Below are positions 55,598-63,450 of a DNA stretch of 64,000 nt, piece by piece. This stretch comes from Aneurinibacillus sp. Ricciae_BoGa-3 (lineage in GTDB: Bacteria > Bacillota > Bacilli > Aneurinibacillales > Aneurinibacillaceae). The notes under the pieces were generated by a model. That model did not search any database. It saw only the letters and a list, made by a program, of their open reading frames with translations, and was not told where the DNA came from. The position numbers were made by a program, and so were the translations under genes. The first letter of the stretch is position 1. Every line of letters begins with the position of its first letter. The stretch covers positions 1,862,001 through 1,926,000 of the forward strand of contig NZ_CP116887.1 in the NCBI RefSeq assembly GCF_028421645.1. The letters are read 5' to 3'.

Positions 55598-55628
55598 TGG
55601 AGTGTTTTCGTAAACCACAGAAACTGAG

Positions 55629-55667
55629 GCCAGCTTATGGGGTTTAAGCTGGCCCTTTTGTTTTTGC
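55629..55667 (+). terminator. Terminator after the bifunctional glycosyltransferase gene
   Basis: GGCCAGCTTA (55629-55638) and TAAGCTGGCC (55646-55655), perfect 10-bp stem with a 7-base loop, then CTTTTGTTTTT. Confidence 0.85.
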
Positions 55668-55757
55668 CTGGCATCTATACAGTTAGAGTCCCCTTTAGCG
55701 ATGGGGGCTGGAATCGTTTGTGCTTGCGTGATTTGATAGCGGTTATTCGACTGAGCC

Positions 55758-56486
55758 TCAACACCCGCCAATCAATTCAATACCTGCTTCCATAACATGA
55801 ACAGGTTTAAGGGAAGTATCACAATACATTTTAAATCCTCTTTCTTTAGCTTGTTTACAAAAGATGATATCCTCCGGTACATTTTCTCCCCAGGCATAGT
55901 TAGAATATCTAACACCTGATTCAAACACCCGGCGATGAATGAGATATACAGCACCTGTTAAATCAACCTGTATGACTTCACCTTCATTCCAGCGAAAGAT
56001 ATGGTAAAAAGTTGATCTCTTTTTATCCAGATACATAATATTGTGTGCCCGACTTCCAATCGTTCCTTTTTGATTACAAAGCAGCATTGAACATATATCC
56101 AAGTTATCCTTTGCCAGTTTTTGAATTCCAAATGGCGGGACTAAAATATCCGTATCGATGGATAGCAAATATTCATTGTCTGTTTTAAGAAACTCCTCCA
56201 CCAATATATTACGTAGATTGGCCAAGTGGGAATAGCTATATTGTCCGCGGACCGAACCAGCTGTTCTTCCGGGTAGATTGTTGTATTCCATTACATGGAA
56301 CCCTGCTCCTTTTAGAAGAGGTATCGTATCGTCAACACAATCATTTGCAATAAATAAGGTATCTAACGCAATCCCTGTTAAATCGGAATTCTGTATATGT
56401 TTTATAAACCGCGGTAGGATCCAGCCCCTGTCTCTTACAGGTGCACCTAATAAAATTTTTATATCTTCAGAACAATTATTGCTCAT
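55758..56486 (-). CDS. Family 2-like (GT-A) glycosyltransferase
   Basis: 242 residues on the minus strand. KILLGAPVRDRGWILPRFI at the start, FIANDCVDDT (about residues 46-55) and the metal site LLSIDTDILVPP (about 107-118) mark a GT-A enzyme of the group sometimes called Anp1-like or bacterial family 2. GENVPEDIIFCKQAKERGF (about 203-221) is the acceptor-side motif. It is the last glycosyltransferase of the cluster and is transcribed towards the terminator at 55.63 kb. Confidence 0.8.
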   Translation of the reverse strand: MSNNCSEDIKILLGAPVRDRGWILPRFIKHIQNSDLTGIALDTLFIANDCVDDTIPLLKGAGFHVMEYNNLPGRTAGSVRGQYSYSHLANLRNILVEEFLKTDNEYLLSIDTDILVPPFGIQKLAKDNLDICSMLLCNQKGTIGSRAHNIMYLDKKRSTFYHIFRWNEGEVIQVDLTGAVYLIHRRVFESGVRYSNYAWGENVPEDIIFCKQAKERGFKMYCDTSLKPVHVMEAGIELIGGC

Positions 56487-56790
56487 GGTTGCCCACCATC
56501 TTCCATTTGTTTGATTTGCTGCTGATCAAGGTACATTATGATCGACTCTTTCCTAACACAATAATTTTGATCAAAGAGTTTTAGCGGTCCATCTGATAAT
56601 CACATGCTATTTTATGATTTTTAAGCGGATTTTGTTATTAACTTGGAAAAAGGCCTTTGATGTGGCAAGGAGTAAGAGGGATAGGCATTCGTTTGATTTT
56701 AAGATTTCCTGATGAAAATTGGACGAATGTCCAATCTAGAATTGACTAATTACATAGAATAAAGCATCAAGAGTAAGGAGGAATAAATAA
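56487..56790 (+). other. Intergenic stretch between the glycosylation and CsxC-like genes
   Basis: 304 bases, AT-rich, without a supported gene. It contains the promoter side of both the minus-strand glycosyltransferase and the first CsxC-like gene. GATAGGCATTC (about 56680) recurs before the acidic repeat gene as TATAGGCATTC (57853); a shared regulatory element is possible. Confidence 0.3.
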
Positions 56791-57567
56791 ATGTCATCAA
56801 CCCCATTTAACGCACAAAACACCGCAATTGGTGAATGTGTGGCAACCCCTGTAACACCCACACCCGTTATTACTACCGGCACGCCAACGGTTAAAGTGCC
56901 AGTCGTTTTAGCGGAAGTATCCGTGCAAGTACCCATGCACGCTTTAATCACTTTTCCGATGGGCCAGAATGTTCTGGAAGTAAAAACAATTAAAAAACGT
57001 ACGAAAGTAACGCAAGCTCGTCTTATTCAACCTAGAACAGGAATCGGTACACCAAAACTATTTCTTTCTGGATTTGTACGTAAAAATATTCAGTACGCTG
57101 CGAATCCAATGGTTGAACTTCCACCTACACCATTAACCATGACTACTGAACTCTTATCGACTATAAACTCTTTAACCGTAGATGTTCCTTTCGACTGCGT
57201 GGCTCCTATTACCAGTTTCTTAACTCCACCAGTTGGCCCGTTTTTAAATACCCGCAATGAATTTGACTTCCTGGTTTCCAGACCTCTTGGCACGGGATTC
57301 CCTGAAAAAGATACCTTAATGTCAACAGATCTTTCCCAGTTCCACCAGGAAAGTACAGAGTTTTTTAATGAACAGGTATTTGTAGAACTTATCAGTGCTG
57401 ATATTACTGAATGGGATGAATCATTGAACCGTGTGCCTATACCAGGAACGACAGGTATCATTGCAGTAGAGGAAGGAACCTTTACGCAGATGTCAGAGAA
57501 AATGGTCTTAGATCTCACACTGAAAGTGCTGCAAAATCAACAAGTACGCTTCATGGCAACACCGTAA
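56791..57567 (+). CDS. CsxC-like spore-surface protein, copy 1
   Basis: 258 residues, ATG behind AAGGAGGAA. Beta-rich, without signal peptide. Recognisable blocks: VKVPVVLAEVSVQVPMHALI (residues 31-50), LEVKTIKKRTKVTQARLI, LFLSGFVRKNIQYAA (about 90-104), LTVDVPFDCVAPI, EFDFLVSRPL and FFNEQVFVELISADITEWDE. These resemble CsxC-type exosporium proteins and SPOCS/DUF3794-like repeats of spore-forming Firmicutes. A related copy follows at 59971. The gene has its own strong terminator. Likely a self-assembling spore-surface subunit; this assignment is from remembered family pattern. Confidence 0.72.
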   Translation: MSSTPFNAQNTAIGECVATPVTPTPVITTGTPTVKVPVVLAEVSVQVPMHALITFPMGQNVLEVKTIKKRTKVTQARLIQPRTGIGTPKLFLSGFVRKNIQYAANPMVELPPTPLTMTTELLSTINSLTVDVPFDCVAPITSFLTPPVGPFLNTRNEFDFLVSRPLGTGFPEKDTLMSTDLSQFHQESTEFFNEQVFVELISADITEWDESLNRVPIPGTTGIIAVEEGTFTQMSEKMVLDLTLKVLQNQQVRFMATP

Positions 57568-57587
57568 ATAGCTCACTCGTTTACAAT

Positions 57588-57633
57588 GGGCTAATCTCAA
57601 GTCATCTTTATGACTTGAGATTAGCCCTTTTTT
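57588..57633 (+). terminator. Very strong terminator after CsxC-like copy 1
   Basis: GGGCTAATCTCAAGTCAT (57588-57605) and ATGACTTGAGATTAGCCC (57610-57627): perfect 18-bp stem, 4-base loop, then TTTTTT. Confidence 0.93.
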
Positions 57634-57961
57634 ATGAGTGCCGTTTTTAAAGTTTGCTGATACCGCATTTACTTAAAAGCCCATTTTTTAGGTTTAAAGA
57701 ACATATTAAAGAGTCAGTTTATATGTTGGATAGTAGGTATTAGCACAGAAGACAGCCCAGACTGAGCAATTTAAGGTTCATCTAGTATTTAATTGAAGGC
57801 CTATTTTTTAAGGAAGGAGAACCTGTTTAAGGTTTTGATTATATCTTAAAGTATAGGCATTCACATAGAAAGGAGTATTGAAAAAGACTCCATGCCATTA
57901 GAAAGGGGGGAACAGGAACGAAGAGATATGAGGAGCCTCATTTCTCAATTCCATTAAACCT
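57634..57961 (+). repeat. Intergenic stretch with a degenerate direct repeat of about 77 bases
   Basis: 57676-57752 and 57796-57872 can be aligned: AAGCCCATTTTTTA against AAGGCCTATTTTTTA, then GAAC, TTATAT, AGTAGGTATT against AGTATAGGCATT and CACAGAA against CACATAGAA. Similarity is about two thirds by eye. It may be a duplicated promoter/leader block upstream of the acidic repeat gene. No gene is supported in this stretch. Confidence 0.4.
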
Positions 57962-58099
57962 ATGAACCTTAAGGATAAAAATCCATTTGATATGCCTTTT
58001 TTAATACAGAACTTCATAAAAGAAAGTCCATACCCTAAGCGGCCACGGCGAAAAAAAAGAGTAAGAAAAAAATTTCTTCAGCAGCATTACCGGGTATGA
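57962..58099 (+). CDS. Possible small basic ORF overlapping the acidic repeat gene
   Basis: 45 codons from ATG 57962, ending TGA in a 4-base ATGA overlap with the next gene. The product is strongly basic at the end (YPKRPRRKKRVRKKFLQQHY). It may be a separate small protein coupled to the repeat protein, or the original N-terminus separated by a frameshift. No clear ribosome site; GAGGAG lies 26 bases upstream. Confidence 0.35.
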   Translation: MNLKDKNPFDMPFLIQNFIKESPYPKRPRRKKRVRKKFLQQHYRV

Positions 58100-59937
58100 A
58101 CATGGTCATAGTTAAGGATATTCTGGAAGAAAATGATAAATATTCAGAAGATGAAAGAGATTTTATTAGAGACGAACCGTTTGAGGACTTTGTAAACCAA
58201 GAAAGCGCCGAGAGGTTTCTTTTCACAGCGGAATCCTCTCCATATACTGACTACACAGATGTCGAAAAAAAAACTCTTATGAAAGAAGAAACAAATCACT
58301 ATCACGGTCCGATAGATGAAAAACGATTGATGATCGAAACTGATACGGATGTTGAATATATACCGGAAGACGCACCATTATTAATGGGAGCTGACCCAGT
58401 TGACGTTGAACAAGAGTTGGAACACGAAAAGAGCGATTTCACGGAACTAGAGTTTAACGTGGACAGTGAGTGCTCAGAAGACGAAAAGTGCGCTCTGATT
58501 GAAGAGGAATCAGCTAAAGTTGAACAGGACCTCGAAGACGAAAAAAGCGATTTCCCCGAACTAGAGTTTAACGTGGACAGTGAGTGCTCTAAAGAAGAAA
58601 AGTGCGCTTTGATTGAAGAGGAGACAGCCGACGTTGAGCAGGACCTGGAAGACGAAAAAAGCCATTTCAATGAACTAGAGTTTAACATGGACGGTGAGTG
58701 CTCAGAAGAAGAAAAGTGCGCTTTGATTGAAGAGGAGACAGCCGACGTTGAACAAGACCTGGAAGACGAAAAGAGCGATTTCCCCGAACTAGAGTTTAAC
58801 GTGGACAGTCAGTGCTCAGATGACGAAAAGTGCGCTTTGATTGAAGAAGAGTCAGCTAAAGTTGAACAGGACCTGGAAGACGAAAAAAGCCATTTCAATG
58901 AACTAGAGTTTAACGTGGACAGTCAGTGCTCAGATGACGAAAAGTGCGCTTTGATTGAAGAGGAGCCAGCCGAGGTTGAGCAGGACCTGGAACGCGAAAA
59001 GAGTGATTTCCCCGAACCAGAGTTTACCATGGATGCAGCCTCCTCAAAAGATGAAAAGTCGTTCATTACCGGAGCAGAGCCGGTAATTGATCACGGGAAC
59101 CCAGAAGATGATGAGAATGATCTTTTCGAAGCACAGTTAAGGTTATTTGAAGCAGAACTTGAAGCCGATGAAGAATACGTACAAGAAGAAAGTAACCATT
59201 TTGTGCAAAAAGATTTGGTCAACGAAGACGAAGACGCAGAAAACAAAAATAAATTCGGTATAGATAAAGAGCCAGTACAAAATACAGAGATGCTGCAGAA
59301 CTCTAATAATTTATTAATGGAACCAGAAGGATTTGAAGATAGTCCATTTTCGGGGAATCCTAACCATTCCCCTATCAAAACAGGAGACCCACCACATATT
59401 GATAATTATAGAAGACCCAAAATCGAGGTGCCGGTGTTAATTGCTCAGCCGGACATCGATGTAGATTTAGTAAGAAATATAGATATCCGTCAATCGATTG
59501 CATCCATTGTCGATGTGAATTGGCGTGTCCGCATTGGAACCAGTCAACTACTTATCTCTACCGGGCATTTTTTTGCCAAGGGCGTACTTATAGCTGACAT
59601 TCAGTACACGACTAACGACGTTCCAGGAGATTTGAATATGATCACAGTGAATATCCCGTGGAAAAAAGTCATAAAAGTAGAGTTTTTATACCCACCTAAT
59701 TTGCCTGTTGAATGTCACAAACGGGAATATAACTTCAAACCGAGTTATGATGAACAAGAAAGCATGATTCATCGCGAACAGATCATTTCTCATTCTGAAC
59801 ACTCGATATCCAATTTACGCCTGACACGAGTCGTCTCTACTGAGCATATACAATCAGAGAAACAAATATGTATCCAACTTAATGCCACGTTGTCTTTTAA
59901 TATTTTACAATATCAACTCGTTGATGTTTGCAGTTAA
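58096..59937 (+). CDS. Acidic, cysteine-bearing 38-residue repeat protein with C-terminal SPOCS-like domain
   Basis: 613 residues. Residues 104-331 are six 114-base tandem repeats encoding VEQDLEDEKSDFPELEFNVD followed by SECSEDEKCALIEEESAK; five carry a C-x5-C pair, the sixth has lost it. Flanks are also rich in Asp and Glu. From about residue 430 a beta-rich domain begins (PKIEVPVLIAQPDIDVDLVR, NWRVRIGTSQLLISTGHFF, LNATLSFNILQYQLVDVC) resembling SPOCS/DUF3794-like and BC_2427-type spore proteins. No signal peptide. It lies between two CsxC-like genes. The repeat fold is unknown; a highly charged, disulfide-capable spacer on the spore is my inference. ATG has a weak ribosome site and may be coupled to the preceding small ORF. 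Confidence 0.78.
   Translation: MNMVIVKDILEENDKYSEDERDFIRDEPFEDFVNQESAERFLFTAESSPYTDYTDVEKKTLMKEETNHYHGPIDEKRLMIETDTDVEYIPEDAPLLMGADPVDVEQELEHEKSDFTELEFNVDSECSEDEKCALIEEESAKVEQDLEDEKSDFPELEFNVDSECSKEEKCALIEEETADVEQDLEDEKSHFNELEFNMDGECSEEEKCALIEEETADVEQDLEDEKSDFPELEFNVDSQCSDDEKCALIEEESAKVEQDLEDEKSHFNELEFNVDSQCSDDEKCALIEEEPAEVEQDLEREKSDFPEPEFTMDAASSKDEKSFITGAEPVIDHGNPEDDENDLFEAQLRLFEAELEADEEYVQEESNHFVQKDLVNEDEDAENKNKFGIDKEPVQNTEMLQNSNNLLMEPEGFEDSPFSGNPNHSPIKTGDPPHIDNYRRPKIEVPVLIAQPDIDVDLVRNIDIRQSIASIVDVNWRVRIGTSQLLISTGHFFAKGVLIADIQYTTNDVPGDLNMITVNIPWKKVIKVEFLYPPNLPVECHKREYNFKPSYDEQESMIHREQIISHSEHSISNLRLTRVVSTEHIQSEKQICIQLNATLSFNILQYQLVDVCS
58405..59088 (+). repeat. Six in-frame 114-bp tandem repeats
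   Basis: Unit starts at 58405, 58519, 58633, 58747, 58861 and 58975. Units 1-5 are highly similar at DNA level (GACGAAAAGAGCGATTTCC, GAACTAGAGTTTAAC and TGCGCTTTGATTGAAGAGGA recur); unit 6 is degenerate. Units alternate between DFPELEF and HFNELEF versions, suggesting growth by duplication of a two-unit block. Confidence 0.92.
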
Positions 59938-59970
59938 GGATCGTTAACCATTAAAGGGGGAGTAAGTAAA

Positions 59971-60750
59971 ATGTCTTCAACGCCATTTAACCCAGCTTCA
60001 ACTACTCAGCCGGAATGCAAGAGCACACCTGTAGAACCAACCCATGTCAAAAGTGACGTTATCATTAAGGTCCCTGTCGTGTTAGCAGAACTGGATGTAC
60101 AAATTGATATGCACGCGAGAATTGACTTTCCAATGGGGCAAAATGTTCTCGAGATTAAGAAAATAAAGAAACGTGTAAAAGTAACGCAGTGCCGTCTCTT
60201 ATTGCCAACGAACAAACTTTTTATTGCTGGATTTGTCCGCAAGAATATCCAATACGCTGCGAATCCAATGGTTGAACTTCCGCCTACGCCATCAACCATG
60301 ACTACTGAACTCTTATCGACTATAAACTCTTTAACCGTGGATGTTCCGTTCGAGTGCGTGACACCGATTCATAAGTTTTTAGCCAAACCTTTAATGCCCA
60401 AGTTCAATAAACGTAAAGAATTTGATTTCTTAGTTTCTAAACCTCTTAGTGGGGGCATTGGTTTCCCTGAAAAAGATGAGTTGATGTCTACCGACCTTTC
60501 ACAATTCCATCAGGAAAGTAGTGAATTTTTCAACGAAATGGTATTCTGTGAATTAGTCAGCGCGGATATTACAGAATGGGATGAATCATTGAACCGTATG
60601 CCTATAACTGGAACGACTGGAATTACCAGAATAGAGGAAGGAACTTTTACACAACTCTCAGAGAAAATGATTCTAGAACTCACACTCAAAGTGCTGCAAA
60701 ATCAGCAAGTTCGCGTCCCTGGAAATTTCTTTGAATGTGAGGAAGAATAA
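59971..60750 (+). CDS. CsxC-like spore-surface protein, copy 2
   Basis: 259 residues, ATG behind AAAGGGGGAGTAAG. Same layout as copy 1 (IKVPVVLAELDVQIDMHARI, LEIKKIKKRVKVTQCRLLLP, LFIAGFVRKNIQYAA, LTVDVPFECVTPI, FFNEMVFCELVSADITEWDE) with an extra acidic C-terminal tail (FFECEEE) and more cysteines (5 against 2 by my count). It is 33 bases after the acidic repeat gene, so probably cotranscribed with it. A central 95-base block is almost identical to copy 1. Confidence 0.72.
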   Translation: MSSTPFNPASTTQPECKSTPVEPTHVKSDVIIKVPVVLAELDVQIDMHARIDFPMGQNVLEIKKIKKRVKVTQCRLLLPTNKLFIAGFVRKNIQYAANPMVELPPTPSTMTTELLSTINSLTVDVPFECVTPIHKFLAKPLMPKFNKRKEFDFLVSKPLSGGIGFPEKDELMSTDLSQFHQESSEFFNEMVFCELVSADITEWDESLNRMPITGTTGITRIEEGTFTQLSEKMILELTLKVLQNQQVRVPGNFFECEEE

Positions 60751-61170
60751 CGTGCTGGGTAACGCTTCATGGCGGTGAAGCGTCCCCAACTATTATGTGA
60801 AAAAAATTAATGTACCATGGAATATTGTATGTTGAACAAGATAAAGGTGTCCTAGGATGACACCCAAATTTATAGTTGTGCTAACAATACCCAGTGTTCT
60901 CTGACAATGGGTATTTTCGCTTGTCTATATCGGAGTGCCCTTACGGAATGTTCCTGGTAGTAAGGGAGTGCGGTATGGACAAGAAACCAAGAGTCACTGT
61001 GTTCAATAAGCGTTAAGGCCGGAAACTACCAAAAAAGTTCATGACCTAGGTAAAGAGTCCAAGCTAATCAAACGGTGACGCAATATAGTAGGAATAAGAA
61101 AAAAACATAGACACGACTTTAGAAATGGAAAATTTCAAGAGATAGCATCACATTCGAAAGGAAAAATAAA
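60751..61170 (+). other. Intergenic stretch with hairpins before the haloperoxidase gene
   Basis: 420 bases. Hairpins: CGCTTC...GAAGCG (60767-60782), GGTGTC...GACACC (60845-60862) and AATACCCA...TGGGTATT (60886-60915) with TTTTCG, the last probably the terminator of the CsxC-like copy 2. The remaining 250 bases hold no gene that I can support and must contain the haloperoxidase promoter. Confidence 0.4.
60886..60918 (+). terminator. Probable terminator after CsxC-like copy 2
   Basis: AATACCCA (60886-60893) and TGGGTATT (60908-60915), perfect 8-bp stem with a 14-base loop, then TTCGC; the T-run is short. Confidence 0.55.
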
Positions 61171-62910
61171 ATGAAAAAAAAACGATTGCCTCCAAAAAGA
61201 GGTATTCCAAGAAAGAAGGCTAACGGCAATTTAAAGCGCAGGGGAGGTTGCGTACTGGCACCTGCAAATGCACTTGTGCGCCGTCAAAAAGCAAGTGGGA
61301 ATATAAAACGTCGAAAAGGTTCTGTACCTAAACTTGTAAACGCACTTGTACGTCATCAAAAGGCAAATAGGAATATAAAGCCTAGGAAAGGCTGCGTACT
61401 CGGACCTGTTAATGCACGAGTGCGCCGGCAAGAGGCATATCTGGTTCGGCAGAGAGCAGCAAAATTCCAACAGACTCTTCCGCTTATGAGGCATCCATGT
61501 AACGGCGATGAAAAATATTTCATAAATAAAATTGCGAACTATTCTAAAGGATTGCCACATAATTCATTGGGTGAAGTTAATCTGAAAGCATATCATGCTT
61601 GGATTCATTCGTTAAAGACAGCTAATCCAGACGATTTTGAGTCGATACCTTTAGGTGGGGTTGTTAAACTTAGCAATCCACAAGCCGCTTATGCCTTTGA
61701 TCTGGCGGGCCCTGATAGCCATCACATTGGTATCGCTGCACCCCCTTCCTTCAGCAGCAACCGGGAAGCAGGGGAGATGGCTGAACTGTACTGGCAGGCG
61801 CTGACCCGTGATGTTCCATTCCTAGAATACGACAACAATCAGTTGATTCGGCAGGCTGCGGCTGATTTATCGACGTTTTCTATTTTCGCAGGACCAAAAG
61901 TCAAGGGAGTTGTAACCCCAGGTACCTTATTTCGCGGAATAACTCCCGGTGACCTTGTGGGTCCATATATCTCCCAGTTTCTGGCGAAGGATATTCCTTT
62001 TGGCGCAACCACAATTATCCAACAGTATCGCACCACAGTGGCTGGTGTTGACCATATGACTTCCTATCACGAATGGTTGAATATCCAAAACGGATTGGCC
62101 CCAACTACGAAAAATGTATTCGATCCTATCCCTCGTTATATCCGAAGTAATCGGGATTTAGGCGAATATGTTCATCGTGATTTTAATTATCAATCGATAC
62201 TTTGTGCTTGTCTAATTCTTTTCAGCTTTGGAGATGCTGCACTAGACCCGGCCAATCCTTATCTGCGTTCACGAACGCAGGCAGGATTCATTACTTTTGG
62301 TGCCCCGCATATTCTCGATTTGGTAGCTAAGGCAGCCCGGGTAGCGTTAGAGGCCGCATGGTTTCAGAAATTTTTGGTCCATCGCAGGTTGAGGCCTGAA
62401 GAGTTTGGAGGGCGTGTGCATAACGTTTTAACGCGAGCTGCCAATTATCCCATTAATACAGAATTGCTTCATTCGCAGGCAATTTTGAACGTGTACAGCA
62501 AGTATCACACATATCTGCTGCCTCAGGCATATCCGGAAGGGTGCCCCACCCATCCTGCCTATCCTGCTGGCCATGCCTGCATGGTAGGAGCAGGGGTCAC
62601 CATGCTGAAAGCATTTTTTAATGAATCGTATATGATTCAGAGTCCTGTTGTAGCAAGTTCCGATGGTCGCTCATTGCTTCCTTACACTGAATCTTCTTTA
62701 ACGATAGGCGGAGAATTGAATAAACTTGCCTCTAACATCGCTCTTGGCCGGGATGCGGCTGGCGTTCACTGGCGCTCTGACGGTTACATTGGCCTAAAGA
62801 TAGGTGAAGCAGTCGCTATCGGAATCATTCGGGATTACAGGGCGACTTACAATGAAAAATTTTTCGGGTTCTCTCTTACCAAATTTGATGGTACTACCAT
62901 AAGAATATAA
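61171..62910 (+). CDS. Vanadium-dependent haloperoxidase-like protein with basic N-terminal repeats
   Basis: 579 residues, ATG behind GAAAGGA. Residues 15-90 contain three 24-residue basic repeats (GNLKRRGGCVLAPANALVRR; GNIKRRKGSVPKLVNALVRH; RNIKPRKGCVLGPVNARVRR). The catalytic part is of the PAP2/haloperoxidase superfamily: the vanadate-binding motifs are K-x6-RP in KFLVHRRLRPEEFGGR (about residues 400-415), PAYPAGHACMVGAG (about 460-473) and GRDAAGVHWRSDGYIG (about 525-540). These bind vanadate and oxidise halides with hydrogen peroxide, or act as acid phosphatase. No signal peptide; the basic repeats may target the protein to the acidic spore surface or to DNA. Enzyme class is firm, location is inferred. 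Confidence 0.85.
   Translation: MKKKRLPPKRGIPRKKANGNLKRRGGCVLAPANALVRRQKASGNIKRRKGSVPKLVNALVRHQKANRNIKPRKGCVLGPVNARVRRQEAYLVRQRAAKFQQTLPLMRHPCNGDEKYFINKIANYSKGLPHNSLGEVNLKAYHAWIHSLKTANPDDFESIPLGGVVKLSNPQAAYAFDLAGPDSHHIGIAAPPSFSSNREAGEMAELYWQALTRDVPFLEYDNNQLIRQAAADLSTFSIFAGPKVKGVVTPGTLFRGITPGDLVGPYISQFLAKDIPFGATTIIQQYRTTVAGVDHMTSYHEWLNIQNGLAPTTKNVFDPIPRYIRSNRDLGEYVHRDFNYQSILCACLILFSFGDAALDPANPYLRSRTQAGFITFGAPHILDLVAKAARVALEAAWFQKFLVHRRLRPEEFGGRVHNVLTRAANYPINTELLHSQAILNVYSKYHTYLLPQAYPEGCPTHPAYPAGHACMVGAGVTMLKAFFNESYMIQSPVVASSDGRSLLPYTESSLTIGGELNKLASNIALGRDAAGVHWRSDGYIGLKIGEAVAIGIIRDYRATYNEKFFGFSLTKFDGTTIRI
61213..61440 (+). repeat. Three basic 24-residue repeats at the haloperoxidase N-terminus
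   Basis: About 72-bp units beginning near 61222, 61294 and 61366. Each encodes N-[LI]-K-x-R-x-G-[CS]-V-x5-N-A-x-V-R-x-Q. Cys is present in units 1 and 3, Ser in unit 2. About a third of the residues are Arg or Lys. Confidence 0.8.
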
Positions 62911-63005
62911 CAGGAAATATCCTAATGTGAGGCAAATAAGCCACGCATTCCCCTTCCAAATTGATTTGGTGGGTGAGTTTCACTACCATGATAGAGGGTG
63001 GTCAA

Positions 63006-63338
63006 GTGTATTCAATTACCGTATCTGTGAGCAAGAGGGAACTTTACCTGTTGAAAGATGGCCAGGTCATCCGTACCTATCCCGTAGGTGTGGGCAAAAT
63101 GGTGACCGCAACACCTACAGGGGTTTTTACGATTATCAATAAAGCACCCAACCCCGGGGGACCATTTGGTGCCATGTGGATGGGGCTGAGCCTCCCGCAT
63201 TACGGAATCCATGGGACAAATGCTCCGTGGTCAATCGGCAAGTATGTCTCTAAAGGATGTATACGAATGTATAATGAAGATGTACTTGCGCTTTCGAAAA
63301 TAGTTCCGATCGGAACCGTTGTAACGATTACCTCATAA
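63006..63338 (+). CDS. L,D-transpeptidase (YkuD domain)
   Basis: 110 residues from GTG 63006, chosen because AGGGTGG lies five bases upstream and it gives the usual start [23 protein letters not shown] 62988 is the alternative. The catalytic motif [20 protein letters not shown] has the His and the Cys of the HxG...SxGC signature (about residues 72-91). PTGVFTI and the [14 protein letters not shown] loop are also typical. It makes or remodels 3-3 peptidoglycan cross-links. There is no signal peptide or LysM, so in this form it would have to act from the mother cell or by non-classical routes. Spore-associated relatives exist. Confidence 0.9.
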   Translation: MYSITVSVSKRELYLLKDGQVIRTYPVGVGKMVTATPTGVFTIINKAPNPGGPFGAMWMGLSLPHYGIHGTNAPWSIGKYVSKGCIRMYNEDVLALSKIVPIGTVVTITS

Positions 63339-63397
63339 CATGGCCCGCGATGTTTTTCTCATTTATTTCCCTGAAATCATTCAGAGCAAGGGATAAT

Positions 63398-63424
63398 AGG
63401 GCGGGGTGATTAAATCGCCCTGTT
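63398..63424 (+). terminator. Weak hairpin before the last gene
   Basis: AGGGCG (63399-63404) and CGCCCT (63417-63422) pair over 6 bp, followed by GTTAAATC. It could end the L,D-transpeptidase transcript. Confidence 0.4.
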
Positions 63425-63450
63425 AAATCTTAAGGCTGGGAGGAAGAAAA

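Noticed and set aside
58302-58688. Serine-rich minus-strand ORF across the acidic repeats
   Set aside because: Mirror of the Glu/Asp-rich repeats on the plus strand; no start signal.
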